This document shows positions 16,617 through 25,074 of a stretch of DNA of 64,000 nt, one piece after another. The stretch covers positions 1,186,497 through 1,250,496 of the forward strand of contig NZ_CSTE01000002.1 of assembly GCF_001368915.1 (NCBI RefSeq), in the 5' to 3' direction. The position numbers were made by a program, and so were the translations under genes. The notes beneath the pieces are model-generated. The model was not told where the DNA came from. It saw only the letters and a program-made list of their open reading frames with translations, and ran no database searches. This stretch comes from Haloferax massiliensis. Lineage in GTDB: Archaea > Halobacteriota > Halobacteria > Halobacteriales > Haloferacaceae. Positions within the stretch are counted from its first letter, which is position 1, and each line of letters opens with the position of its first letter.

Positions 16617-16684
16617 GTGGAGGGATTTGAAGCGGGGAGCAAATCGAAGATTTGCGACCGAGGTTCACAATCCCTCCACCGGCT
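16617..16684. repeat. tRNA-Thr 3'-end copies arranged as an inverted repeat with inner hairpin
   Basis: The left arm 16617-16631 (GTGGAGGGATTTGAA) is the reverse complement of the tRNA T-arm and acceptor. The right arm 16664-16679 (TTCACAATCCCTCCAC) is a direct copy with one inserted base. Inside, 16639-16655 is a perfect hairpin, GCAAATC-gaa-GATTTGC. The direct copy 16658-16684 reproduces the last 27 bases of the tRNA gene (16555-16581) with two differences. Haloarchaeal elements commonly integrate at tRNA 3' ends, leaving such direct repeats; here they are about 103 bases apart, with no element between. Confidence 0.8.
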
Positions 16685-16862
16685 TACTTTTTCAGCGAAC
16701 TAACTCGTCGAGCACCTCGTGTACCTCGCGCTACGTCCGTTTGGTTCGGATTACAAACTGGGGTCCTTCGACTCGGGCGCTCCGACGCCGTCGCTCGGGA
16801 ATACAAGGAGCACCCTCGGGAGTTACCCGATGAGTGGCTGTACGGCTCGGCCGCACCGTCAT

Positions 16863-17069
16863 AGCGGTTCCGACGACGGCGTCGACCCCGAGGTCGGGGA
16901 CATCACCTACTACGCGCCGTGGGGGAACCTCGCGGTATTCTATCGGGAGTTCGGCTACGCGTCCGGACTCGTCAAACTCGGCCACATCGAGTCGGGAACC
17001 GAGCGGCTCGAAGACCTGGACGGGGAGACCACCGTCAGCATCGAACTCGCGGATGGGCCACCGTCCTGA
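16863..17069 (+). pseudogene. Cyclophilin-like domain protein, 5' part missing
   Basis: The last 65 or so codons of this frame read as the C-terminal half of the cyclophilin-like fold family (PF04126 type): DPEVGDITYYAPWGNLAVFY, then FGYASGLVKLGHIESG and a final strand TTVSIELADG. Intact members are about 115-125 residues and begin with a beta-strand half that is absent here. The sequence upstream in frame (from ATG 16719) does not resemble that half. I infer a 5'-truncated remnant, cut by the same event that scarred the tRNA-Thr downstream region. A short expressed product from an internal start cannot be excluded. Confidence 0.65.
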
Positions 17070-17131
17070 CGCCGGTCTCTCCGACCGAACCCGACGCCGC
17101 GGCCCCGCCGACCCAAACGCCGTGGCGTCGG

Positions 17132-19309
17132 CTAGAACGTCAGGCGTTCGAGCAGTCGCTGTGCGAATCCCGGTCGGCGCGAGCCGTGCGGGTAGACGGT
17201 TATCGTCGTACACCGCGGGCTCGGAGCGGTCGGTCGGTCGGCGAAGCGGACGTTCCGAAGTCCACGGTCGGGACCGCGACGGACCACCACGTCAGGCTCC
17301 TGCGGTCGCCCTCCGTCGGCCCGTAGCGGCTCCGAGCGGACCGAGACGGAGAGCAACTGCGAAAGCTCGGCCTGATACTCGCCGACCGTTCGCTCGTACT
17401 GTTCTGTCATCTTCGGATTCGCGGGCTGTCGGAGCACCACGTCGCCCCCGCTCGCGGCGGCGACGGCCGCCGCGACGCTGACCGCTCGCGGCGGATACGG
17501 CCCGCCGTCTCCGGAGAGCACGACCCGTTCCGGACTGTCGTAGCCGAGGTTATCGACCAAGAGCACGTCGCAGGGCGCGTGGCGGACGACCCAGTCGATT
17601 GGGTCGCCGAACAGCCGCGAGCGGAGCCGAAGCGGCTCGTGTTCGGCCACGACGGCGTCGACCCCGCGGCCGCGCGCGAAGTTGACCACCGCGTGTTTCG
17701 TGTCGTGGCTCACTATCTCGTCGGCCTCGATGTCGACGCCCAGTTCCGCCGCGAGCGCCTCGATTCGCGCCTCGTACGAGCGGTCCGCGGGCGACTGCGC
17801 CGCGGCGTCTTCGGTGAGCGGGACCTGGTCGGGCACCTCCTCGAATCGGACGACGACGACGCGGCCGTCGTCGGGGCGAACGAGGTCGGCGGCGACGGCG
17901 ACGAGCGAGCGCTCGCGACCGTCGTCGAGGTCCTTCGTGAGCGCGACGAGCACCTCGCGAGGGGTCTCGTTCATCGCCGATTCCGTCCGGGTGAGCGCGC
18001 TCTGTCCGACTTGTCGGCGAACGGCGTCCGTGACGACACCTTCGCGGCGCACCCGCGACCGGGCGTACAGCACGTACCAGACGACGCTCCCGAGCGTGAT
18101 GACGACGGCCCCGAGCAGGGCGGTCGAGCCCATCTGCGTCAGCAGGAGCGCCGCGGTGACGACGCCGAACACCTGCACCCACGGGTAGAGCGGCGAGGTG
18201 AACTCGGGGTCGTACTCCGCGTTCCCCTCGCGGAAGGCGACGACGGCCACGTTGATGAGGCCGAACACCAGAATCTGGAAGGCGCTGGCGAGCTTGGCGA
18301 TGTCGAGAATCGGGACGAACGCGATGAGCACCAACAGCACCGCGCCGGTGAGCGTAATCGAGGCGACGGGCGTCCCGAACCGGTCGCTCACCGCCGAGAA
18401 CGACGGCGGCGCGAGCTTGTCCCGACTCATGGCGAAGGGGTACCGCGACGAGGAGAGCACGCCCGCGTTGGCCGTCGAGACGAGCGCGAGGATGGCCGCG
18501 AGGATGACCACGACCACGCCGGCTTGGCCGAGCGTCGCCTCGGCGGCCACCGCCATCGGCGTGAGCGATCCGGCGACGCTCCCGGGGTCCGTCACGCCGA
18601 CCAAGACCGCCACGATGGCGACGTACAGGACCGTCGTGAACGCGAGCGAGCCGAGGATGCCGAGCGGGATGTTCCGGCCGGGGTTCTCGACCTCCTCGGC
18701 GATGCTCGCGACCTTCGTCACGCCCGCGTAGGAGACGAACACCAGGCCGGTCGCGGCGAGGAGACCGCCGAGACCCGCGTCGAAGAAGCCGGCGTAGTTG
18801 GCCTGCTGGACGCTGGGGGCGCTCCCCGCGGCGAACCAGCCGAGGGCGGCCAGCATGACGACGACGATGGCGACCTGCAGGCGACCCGTCTGCTTCGCGC
18901 CGACGACGTTGACGAGTATCAACACGGCCGCGAGTCCCAACGCGACGGGCTGGAGCGGGAGGTCGAACAGGAGAAGCAGGTACGGGACGCCGCCGACGAG
19001 CGCGAGCGCGCCCTTGAACGACAGGGAGAACCACGTGCCGACGCCGGCGACGGTCCCGAGCAACGGACCCATCCCCCGTTCGATGTAGATGTACGTCCCG
19101 CCGGCTTTCGGCATGGCGGTCGCCATCTCGGACTTCGACAGGGCGGCCGGCACGACGAGCAGGCCCGCGAGGGCATACGCGACTATCACCGCCGGTCCCG
19201 CGACTTCGAGCGCCAGCGCGGGCAGGATGAAGATACCGCTGCCGATCATCGCACCGATGCTTATCGCGAAGACCGACGGCAGTCCGAGGTCGCGTTCCAA
19301 CTCCTTCAT
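17132..19309 (-). CDS. APC-family amino acid permease fused to universal stress protein domains
   Basis: 725-residue two-part protein. Residues 1-440 are a 12-helix APC transporter with the family start GLPSVFAISIGAMIGSGIFI and VSYAGVTKVASIAEEVENPGRN. After about residue 450 a cytoplasmic part begins (REVLVALTKDLDDGRERS), with two Usp-like stretches, including FARGRGVDAVVAEHEPLRLR and CDVLLVDNLGY. Permease-Usp fusions are common in haloarchaea and are thought to gate transport by nucleotide binding. Its ATG overlaps the stop of the upstream TrkA-N gene by four bases. Substrate is unknown; amino acids are likely. Confidence 0.9.
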   Translation of the reverse strand: MKELERDLGLPSVFAISIGAMIGSGIFILPALALEVAGPAVIVAYALAGLLVVPAALSKSEMATAMPKAGGTYIYIERGMGPLLGTVAGVGTWFSLSFKGALALVGGVPYLLLLFDLPLQPVALGLAAVLILVNVVGAKQTGRLQVAIVVVMLAALGWFAAGSAPSVQQANYAGFFDAGLGGLLAATGLVFVSYAGVTKVASIAEEVENPGRNIPLGILGSLAFTTVLYVAIVAVLVGVTDPGSVAGSLTPMAVAAEATLGQAGVVVVILAAILALVSTANAGVLSSSRYPFAMSRDKLAPPSFSAVSDRFGTPVASITLTGAVLLVLIAFVPILDIAKLASAFQILVFGLINVAVVAFREGNAEYDPEFTSPLYPWVQVFGVVTAALLLTQMGSTALLGAVVITLGSVVWYVLYARSRVRREGVVTDAVRRQVGQSALTRTESAMNETPREVLVALTKDLDDGRERSLVAVAADLVRPDDGRVVVVRFEEVPDQVPLTEDAAAQSPADRSYEARIEALAAELGVDIEADEIVSHDTKHAVVNFARGRGVDAVVAEHEPLRLRSRLFGDPIDWVVRHAPCDVLLVDNLGYDSPERVVLSGDGGPYPPRAVSVAAAVAAASGGDVVLRQPANPKMTEQYERTVGEYQAELSQLLSVSVRSEPLRADGGRPQEPDVVVRRGPDRGLRNVRFADRPTAPSPRCTTITVYPHGSRRPGFAQRLLERLTF

Positions 19310-19728
19310 ACGGCCCCCGCGAGCGTGCCCGACAGGACGGACGTCGCACAGACCGGCTGGTGGCCGGCGTCGGCGAACATCTCGAAGCGGTCCGGCGTGT
19401 TGACCAACACGACGACGTGCTCGACGTCGAAGCGGGCGCGAACGAGCTGTGCGATAAGCAGGTTCCGGCTGTCCGACGCCGTGGCCACGACGACCGTCGA
19501 CGCGGACGCGACGTCGGCTTCCGTCAGAGTTCGGACGTCCGCCGGGTCGCCGCGAACCCCGTCGGTCTCCGACCGATCGTGAAGCTCGTCGACCACGCGG
19601 ACGGCGCGGCCGTCCGCTCGCAGGTGCCGGGCGACGGCGGAACCGAGGTGTCCGCCGCCCAAGACGTGGTACGTACGCTGTTCACAGTCCGTGAGTCGCT
19701 CGTCTGCGACGGAGTGATTCGACGTCAT
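19306..19728 (-). CDS. TrkA-N (RCK) domain NAD-binding protein
   Basis: 140-residue single-domain Rossmann protein. YHVLGGGHLGSAVARHLRADG is the dinucleotide-binding loop and RVVDELHD the acidic end of strand 2; ADVASASTVVVATASDSRNLLIAQLVRARFDVEHVVVLVN is typical TrkA-N. No TrkA-C domain follows. Such domains gate K+ and other transporters by sensing NAD(H) or nucleotides. Translational coupling to the APC permease (four-base overlap) implies that it regulates that transporter. This is the first gene of the two-gene operon, divergent from the Lrp regulator. Confidence 0.87.
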   Translation of the reverse strand: MTSNHSVADERLTDCEQRTYHVLGGGHLGSAVARHLRADGRAVRVVDELHDRSETDGVRGDPADVRTLTEADVASASTVVVATASDSRNLLIAQLVRARFDVEHVVVLVNTPDRFEMFADAGHQPVCATSVLSGTLAGAV

Positions 19729-19812
19729 GTGTGCTGAGTGTGGTGGGCCGGATTTGGCTCCGGCCGTGTGTACACCCCCTCCGTGACGGAAGTGCTTAAA
19801 CTAGCGCATTAT

Positions 19813-19829
19813 TTTGACGGGTCGTCAAA
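19813..19829. promoter_or_regulatory. Palindrome in divergent intergenic region, candidate Lrp operator
   Basis: A perfect inverted repeat TTTGACG-GGT-CGTCAAA lies in the 232-base space between the trkA-permease operon and the lrp gene. Its flanks are AT-rich (cattattttg, caaataaatc), in contrast to the GC-rich surroundings. Lrp/AsnC dimers bind palindromes of this size, often in the promoter of the divergent target and their own. Binding is inferred from position only. Confidence 0.5.
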
Positions 19830-19960
19830 TAAATCTCCTACAGAAATCGATACGTCATTATATTCTGGACGACCAGTCAGCGCGTCGGGGACCGCTGCCG
19901 GACACGGACACGACGCATGGAACAGACTCATAGTCGCACCGTGTCCAGCATAGGCCACGC

Positions 19961-20440
19961 ATGAAAGACGGCGAGTTAGACTCGGTAGACAGGCGCATCC
20001 TCTACTATCTCCAGCAGGACGCCCGAGGAACGTCGTCCAGCGACATCGCGGAGAAGCTCGGTCTCTCGTCGAGCACCGTCAGAACGCGGCTCAACAGGCT
20101 CGAAGACACCGGCATCGTTCGCGGCTACCACGTCGACATCGACTACGACCTCGCGGGCTACCCGCTGTACACGAAGATAATCTGTACCGCGCCCGTCCCG
20201 GAGCGCTCCGCGTTGGCGAACTGGGCGCGCGACGTCCACGGCGTGACCGCGGTTCGAGAGATAATGACCGGCGAGCGGAACGTGTACGTCAACGCCATCG
20301 GGAGGGACCACGACGACCTCAATCGCATCAGCGAGGAACTGGACGGGCTCGGGCTCGACATCGTCGACGAACAGCTCATCCGCGACGAGTTCGTCTGCCC
20401 GTATCACGGGTTTCTCGACGAGGACGGCGCTGACCAGTAG
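19961..20440 (+). CDS. Lrp/AsnC-family transcriptional regulator
   Basis: 159-residue regulator. The N-terminal winged helix covers about residues 5-60 (DSVDRRILYYLQQDARGTSSSDIAEKLGLSSSTVRTRLNRL). The C-terminal half is RAM-like (PLYTKIICTAPVPERS..REIMTGERNVYVNAIGRDHDDLNRI). The tail contains Cys/His (FVCPYHGF), unusual for the family and possibly metal-linked. It is divergent from the TrkA-N/APC permease operon, so amino-acid-dependent control of that permease is the natural hypothesis. Confidence 0.9.
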   Translation: MKDGELDSVDRRILYYLQQDARGTSSSDIAEKLGLSSSTVRTRLNRLEDTGIVRGYHVDIDYDLAGYPLYTKIICTAPVPERSALANWARDVHGVTAVREIMTGERNVYVNAIGRDHDDLNRISEELDGLGLDIVDEQLIRDEFVCPYHGFLDEDGADQ

Positions 20441-20500
20441 GCGACCAGTACACCGCCGTTGGCGACGGCGCAGCGGCGACGGGGACCGTCGAAGGGGCGC

Positions 20501-20938
20501 TCAAAACCCGATGTGCGACGTCGAACTCGGGATGTCGTCGTCGTCCTCGTCGTCTTCGTCCTCTCGCGCCGCGCCCGCGGAGAGGTAGGTGTAGTCGTCG
20601 TCGGTCAGGAAGACGCCGCCGTCGGCGACCGCGATATCCACGTCTGGGAGGCTGGTGCCCGCCGCCTCGCCGTTTTCGCACGCGCCGGAACAGGCGTCGA
20701 ACATCGACCCGTGTTTCGGACAGATAATCTCGCCGTCGCGCATCGCCGCGCCGGTCCCGCGGTCGAACCGCTGGTTCTCGTGGGTGCAGGTGTTCGGCCA
20801 CGCTTCGATGCCCGGCTCGTCGTCGCACCGAACGAGAATGAGCTCCTTCGTCCGCGAATACGCGTCCTCCGCGGTGAACAGATACGACCCGTTTTCGGGG
20901 ACCTCGTCCACGGCCGCGACTCGGGTTCCGTCGACCAT
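20501..20938 (-). CDS. Rieske [2Fe-2S] domain protein
   Basis: 145-residue soluble Rieske ferredoxin-like protein. Cluster ligands are Cys51 and His53 (NTCTHENQRF), then Cys73 and His76 (IICPKHGSMFD). Two further Cys (83, 87) follow the second motif. The C-terminus ends in a strongly acidic low-complexity run before PSSTSHIGF. There is no membrane anchor or Tat signal, so it is cytoplasmic and may donate electrons to an oxygenase or reductase. No such partner is adjacent. The sequence from 20939 to 21228 shows no gene. Confidence 0.88.
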   Translation of the reverse strand: MVDGTRVAAVDEVPENGSYLFTAEDAYSRTKELILVRCDDEPGIEAWPNTCTHENQRFDRGTGAAMRDGEIICPKHGSMFDACSGACENGEAAGTSLPDVDIAVADGGVFLTDDDYTYLSAGAAREDEDDEDDDDIPSSTSHIGF

Positions 20939-21228
20939 CGGGCGGAGCTATCGAGCGAGCGAAAAAGTAGCTACCGGGTCTATCGCGGCATCCGCTGGGA
21001 GAGCGACCGAATCGAGTCCGCCGATTACACCGACGTGAACCGATTCCACACTGCGCGACAGTCGCTACAGAGGAGTCCCGTGAACTCGTCTATCGCGTGC
21101 CTCCGGACCGTCGTATCTCGTCCGCACCGTTCACACCACATACCCTCTCGTTCGAGGGAATGTCGTATTGTTATGAAGCTCATATCCGCCGACTCGACCC
21201 CCGAGGCGGCCCGACGGTCGGCACACGC

Positions 21229-21438
21229 TCAGCGGTCTCCATCGACGTTCACGCCGCAGACGCCCGCCTCGTCGCCCATCCGCTCCACACCGGGCGGGAA
21301 CCGACCCAGCTCCCAGTCGGGGTCGTGTCCCGTCTCCGCGCGGTGTTCTTCGATTCGGAGGCGCGCGTCCGCGAGCTTCGAAAAGCGCTCTTCGAGTCCG
21401 CACGTCGGGCAAGAAACCGTCGCACGAGGAGTCGACAT
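21229..21438 (-). CDS. Small zinc-ribbon-like haloarchaeal protein
   Basis: 69-residue protein beginning MSTPRATVSCPTCGLEERF. Cys10 and Cys13 form one CxxC knuckle; a His (TGHDP) and a single Cys near the end could complete a metal site. Helical middle KLADARLRIEEHRAETGHDPDWELGRF. Small zinc-finger proteins of this shape are abundant in haloarchaea and mostly uncharacterised. I believe this family has a DUF number (DUF7542) but cannot confirm it. No operon partner. Confidence 0.75.
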   Translation of the reverse strand: MSTPRATVSCPTCGLEERFSKLADARLRIEEHRAETGHDPDWELGRFPPGVERMGDEAGVCGVNVDGDR

Positions 21439-21523
21439 CAGTCGGATGAACCACGGCAGTCGAGATAGTTCCGTCGGGTCCGTCCGCGGAGGACGGTGAA
21501 AAAGCGGTCGCCGGTGCGGGGAG

Positions 21524-22099
21524 TCAGCCCATGACGAGGCTCATCCACCGATTGCGCCGCACGAACTCCATGTTCTCCAGGTAGGCGTCGACGCCGAGGA
21601 TGCGGCCCGCGCCGAACGCGCCGAGACCGAACAGCAGCACCGCGTAGACGATGTGGTCGTCGACGACCCAGCCGTGGGCCAGCGGCAGTCCCGCGAGGAT
21701 GCCGCCTTCGAGCGCCGCCGCCCAGTAGAACAGCATCATAACCGCGCCCCAAAAGGCGCTGAAGCGGACGAACGCGCCGAGGATAATCGCCAACCCGGCC
21801 AGCGTCAACCCCCACATGTTTAACATGTCGATGAGCGGACTTCCCGCCATCGAACTCCACAGTCCCATCAGAGGGTTCCCCTCGGGTATCGCGTTAGCGA
21901 GGTAGCCCGCCGCGGTCCAGTTGTTCGAGGGGTCCGCATCCAGATAGGTTACGAGCTTCGTGATGCCGCCTTGGAACAGCGTCCACCCCATCACCACTCT
22001 GAGCAGGAACAGCGAGTAGCCGACCCAGCGCTCCGAGTAGTCGAACCGTACCGGCCGCCCGAACAGCTCCGTCTCTAGCGTACGACTATCGGTTGACAT
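21524..22099 (-). CDS. DoxX-family membrane protein
   Basis: 191-residue protein with four hydrophobic helices and the DoxX pattern: FLLRVVMGWTLFQGGITKLVTY in helix 1, then a periplasmic loop with WTAAGYLANAIPEGNP, and GLTLAGLAIILGAFVRFSAFWGAVMMLFYW. DoxX proteins include the small subunit of thiosulfate:quinone oxidoreductase (DoxD) and proteins of redox homeostasis; nothing nearby fixes the substrate. It starts 117 bases from dphB, transcribed divergently. Confidence 0.87.
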   Translation of the reverse strand: MSTDSRTLETELFGRPVRFDYSERWVGYSLFLLRVVMGWTLFQGGITKLVTYLDADPSNNWTAAGYLANAIPEGNPLMGLWSSMAGSPLIDMLNMWGLTLAGLAIILGAFVRFSAFWGAVMMLFYWAAALEGGILAGLPLAHGWVVDDHIVYAVLLFGLGAFGAGRILGVDAYLENMEFVRRNRWMSLVMG

Positions 22100-22215
22100 A
22101 CAGAGGTAACATTTTCCGTCAAACTACAATAGTGTGTTGGGTAATCTCACACAATGGGGTCGGCCGTCTCACCGGAGGTCACGCCGCTTATCACCGCCCG
22201 CGACAGAACACGGAC

Positions 22216-23022
22216 ATGCTCACGTTCATCGGACTCGGCCTGTACGACGAGCGCTCCGTCACCGTCGAGGGGCGGGAGGCGCTCGCGGACGCCGACCGCG
22301 CGTTCGCGGAGTTCTACACGAGTCACCTCGTCGGCGCGACCGTCGAGGAGCTCGAAGCCTACCACGACATCGACATCGAGGTCCGCGACCGCGCCGGCGT
22401 CGAACAGGACCCCGGGCCGATACTCGACGCCGCGGAAGACGAACACGTCGCGTTCCTCACCGCCGGCGACACGATGATTTCGACCACCCACGTCGACCTC
22501 CGACTCCGCGCGGAAGACCGCGGCATCGAGACGCACCTCATTCACGGCGTGACCGCCCAATCGGCCGCCAGCGGCCTGACGGGGCTTCAGAACTACCGCT
22601 TCGGGAAGGCCGTCACGCTCCCGTTTCCGTACGTCCACGGCGGCGACCCGGTGCCGAAGAGCGTCGTCGACTCCCTCGAAGCGAACCGCGACCTCGGCTT
22701 ACACACGCTCGTCTACCTCGACATCAAGGTCGACTGGGAGGGTCGCCGCGGCGTCGAGGTCGACGGCGACCAGTACATGACCGCCGACTACGCGGCGGAA
22801 CTATTCGCCGAACACTGGGACGGCGACGCACTCGGCGTGGCGGTCTGCCGGGCGGGGAGTCCGGAGCCCGTCGTCGCCGCCGACCGGCTGTCGGCGCTCG
22901 CGGAGCGCGAGTTCGGCGACCCGCTCCACATGCTCGTCATCCCCGGCGAGGTCCACCACGTCGAAGCCGACGCGCTCTCGGCGCTCGGCGGCGCGCCCGA
23001 GGAACTGTTCGACGAGAGCTGA
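22216..23022 (+). CDS. dphB: Diphthine synthase
   Basis: 268-residue SAM-dependent methyltransferase that trimethylates the modified histidine of elongation factor 2 in diphthamide synthesis. It has the DphB start MLTFIGLGLYDERSVTVEGREAL, the AdoMet-binding FLTAGDTMISTTHVDLRLRA, and IHGVTAQSAASGLTGLQNYRFGK followed by TLPFPY. Length fits archaeal DphB. ATG at 22216 is where the family begins. Confidence 0.95.
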   Translation: MLTFIGLGLYDERSVTVEGREALADADRAFAEFYTSHLVGATVEELEAYHDIDIEVRDRAGVEQDPGPILDAAEDEHVAFLTAGDTMISTTHVDLRLRAEDRGIETHLIHGVTAQSAASGLTGLQNYRFGKAVTLPFPYVHGGDPVPKSVVDSLEANRDLGLHTLVYLDIKVDWEGRRGVEVDGDQYMTADYAAELFAEHWDGDALGVAVCRAGSPEPVVAADRLSALAEREFGDPLHMLVIPGEVHHVEADALSALGGAPEELFDES

Positions 23023-23079
23023 GCGGAAGAGGGGTCCGACGACGACTGACCGGGAGACGACGGGAGAAAAGCGAGCCGG

Positions 23080-24000
23080 TTACGCCCGCCCGTCGAGCCC
23101 TAACTCGCTTTTGAGGTCGTACTCCTCGCCGGTCACCATGTAGAGCACGTCCTCGATGACGGTGAGCAGTTCCGGCACTTCGTGGACGACGAGGTAGGTG
23201 ATGCCGACGAGCGCGACGACCGCGAGCGCCTGGCTGATGATGCGGTCGGAGATGAAAAACGACACCATGTACGGGTCCGACGAGCCGAAGAGAAACAGGA
23301 TTTCGTCGACGAACAGCTGGAAGTACTGGTTGCCGACCGAGATGGAGATGAACGTCGTCCGAAGCAGATTCAGCGCGTAGATGATGGGGACGGCGATGGC
23401 GAGGCCGCGAAGCTTCCGTCGCATCGGGGCCTCGACGGCGGCGATGAGGCCGACGAAGATGGCGATGCTCCCGAGTCCGGTGCAGGCGAGGACGACGGAG
23501 ATTTCGATTCGGTGAGAGCCCTGCATCCACAGGAACGTGTTCAGATACCCCTGATCACCGAGAATCATCTGCGGCGAGTAGCCGAGCAACTCGGTGAGGA
23601 AGCGCGTCTGTGCCGCGACGGTCTCCATGAGGACGCCGCGAGGCGCGGGGACGGTCGCCCCGAAGAGCGTAAACGCGGGAATCGTCTCGAACGGGAGGTA
23701 GACCACGCCCATGGCGGCGACGGCGCGAGAGAGGACGAACAGCGTGTCGCGGCCGTTGTAGAGGAGCCAGCCGGTGTACAGCGACGCCGGGACGGCCGCG
23801 ATGGTCAATAAGCCCTCGATGTAGCTCTTGTGGACGAGCGTGAAATGCGGGATGAGCTGGAGCCAGAAGAGAGCGAACAGCACCCACGCGGCAGTCATCA
23901 CCCGTCGCCCGAGTTCGCGGTCCCGCCCGTTTGCGACCGCGCCGGCGACGAAGGTTCCGATGGCCACCCACGCGAGGACGTCGGAGAGGAGACCGGGCAT
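23080..24000 (-). CDS. artA: Archaeosortase A
   Basis: 306-residue, multi-helix membrane cysteine transpeptidase that processes PGF-CTERM proteins such as the S-layer glycoprotein and attaches them to archaeal lipid. The catalytic Cys173 (LACTGLGSIAIF), Arg214 (NLLRTTFISI) and Arg253 (SDRIISQ) fall on the numbering reported for Haloferax volcanii ArtA when ATG 24000 is used as the start; this both fixes the start and points to that genus. The C-terminal cytoplasmic segment (TGEEYDLKSELG) is acidic. Its PGF-CTERM substrates are not encoded next to it. Confidence 0.95.
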   Translation of the reverse strand: MPGLLSDVLAWVAIGTFVAGAVANGRDRELGRRVMTAAWVLFALFWLQLIPHFTLVHKSYIEGLLTIAAVPASLYTGWLLYNGRDTLFVLSRAVAAMGVVYLPFETIPAFTLFGATVPAPRGVLMETVAAQTRFLTELLGYSPQMILGDQGYLNTFLWMQGSHRIEISVVLACTGLGSIAIFVGLIAAVEAPMRRKLRGLAIAVPIIYALNLLRTTFISISVGNQYFQLFVDEILFLFGSSDPYMVSFFISDRIISQALAVVALVGITYLVVHEVPELLTVIEDVLYMVTGEEYDLKSELGLDGRA

Positions 24001-24159
24001 ACGTATTGGATGCGGTGGACCGATTAAATCCCTTGTCGTTCCGTGCGCCGACTTCCGGGGCGGCCGGCGGCCCGAACTCACGGCACCGCCGCTGTGCGGA
24101 CAGTCGGCAGCGGCGAAAAATCGGGACGCCGGGGGCCGGGACGTCAGGACCGAGGCGGC

Positions 24160-24939
24160 TTATTCCGGCGACTCGAAGTCGGCCGGGATGACTTCGATTT
24201 CGTGGCCGTCGGGGTCCTTCGTGAACGCGAACATGTCGTCGCACGACTCGGGGTCGCGGTAGTCGTCGGCCTCGCGCTCCATGAGCGTCTCCCAGTAGTC
24301 GTGGAGGTCGTCGGCGCTGACGGCGAGGTGGCCCCACGCGTCGCCCATCTCGTAGCTCCGGCCGTCGTAGTTGTAGGTGAGTTCGACGGCCATCGCCTCT
24401 TCGGCCGCGCCCTCGGGCTTCATGAAGTAGTTCGCGAAGGTGTCGGATTCCCAGCGGCCGGTGTGCTCGTAGCCGAACTTGCGGGTCCAGAAGCCGAGCG
24501 CCTCGTCGGCGTCCTCGACGCGAATCATGGTGTGGTCGAGGCTCCACTTCGCGCCGTGGTCTCGCTTGACGATTTCGACCTCGTGGCCGTCGGGGTCCTT
24601 GACGAACGCGTAGCGGCCGCCGCAGGACTCGGGGTCGCGGTAGTCCTCGACGCCCTCGTCCATGAGCTGCTGGTAGGAGGATTCGAGTTCGTCCTCGGGG
24701 ACGCGGACCGCGATGTGACCCCACGCGTCGCCCATCTCGTAGGTGTTGTCGCCGTGGTTGTAGGTGAGTTCGAGGACCGCGCCCTCCTCGTGGAGGTCCT
24801 CGGGGCCGAGGTAGACGTTGGTGAACGTGTCGGCCTCCCAGCGACCCTTCTCCTCGTAGCCGAGGTGAGTCGTGTACCAGTCGAGCGACTCCTCGAGGTC
24901 TTCGACGCGAATCATCACGTGGTCGAGGGTTCCGGACAT
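24160..24939 (-). CDS. Two-domain VOC (glyoxalase-like) protein
   Basis: 259 residues made of two homologous VOC modules. Module 1 begins LDHVMIRVEDLEESLDWYTTHLGYEE, module 2 (about residue 135) LDHTMIRVEDADEALGFWTRKFGYEH. Each carries the metal ligands expected of glyoxalase I: His in the first strand, Glu in LELTYN / VELTYN, His in AWGHIAV / AWGHLAV, and Glu in GHEVEI / GHEIEV. A fused dimer can keep one or two active sites; here both ligand sets look intact. Lactoylglutathione-type or other thiol-adduct lyase activity is likely; haloarchaea use gamma-glutamylcysteine rather than glutathione. Confidence 0.88.
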   Translation of the reverse strand: MSGTLDHVMIRVEDLEESLDWYTTHLGYEEKGRWEADTFTNVYLGPEDLHEEGAVLELTYNHGDNTYEMGDAWGHIAVRVPEDELESSYQQLMDEGVEDYRDPESCGGRYAFVKDPDGHEVEIVKRDHGAKWSLDHTMIRVEDADEALGFWTRKFGYEHTGRWESDTFANYFMKPEGAAEEAMAVELTYNYDGRSYEMGDAWGHLAVSADDLHDYWETLMEREADDYRDPESCDDMFAFTKDPDGHEIEVIPADFESPE

Positions 24940-25074
24940 ATCCGACAGATGTGTCGCGCCGGCGAAAAACGTACCGAACGCGGAACCCACCGTCGATGGT
25001 TGTCACACGCCGTCTACCGGAACTTTCCGACCGTTGCGTGGTGCATAAGTACTACCCGGAGGTACGGTTCAGCA

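Larger units (their letters stand above)
16585..17131. other. Gene-poor stretch behind tRNA-Thr
   Basis: About 550 bases lacking an intact gene. It holds the tRNA-derived repeat (16617-16684), about 180 bases of mixed sequence with no convincing frame, and a gene remnant from about 16863. A plus-strand frame ending at 16864 finishes with EYKEHPRELPDEWLYG, which reads like real protein and may be the end of another lost gene. The stretch looks like the scar of an integration or deletion rather than a regulatory region. Confidence 0.6.

Noticed and set aside
20939-21228. Possible small gene between the Rieske protein and the zinc-ribbon gene
   Set aside because: No frame with sensible composition or start context was found in either strand.
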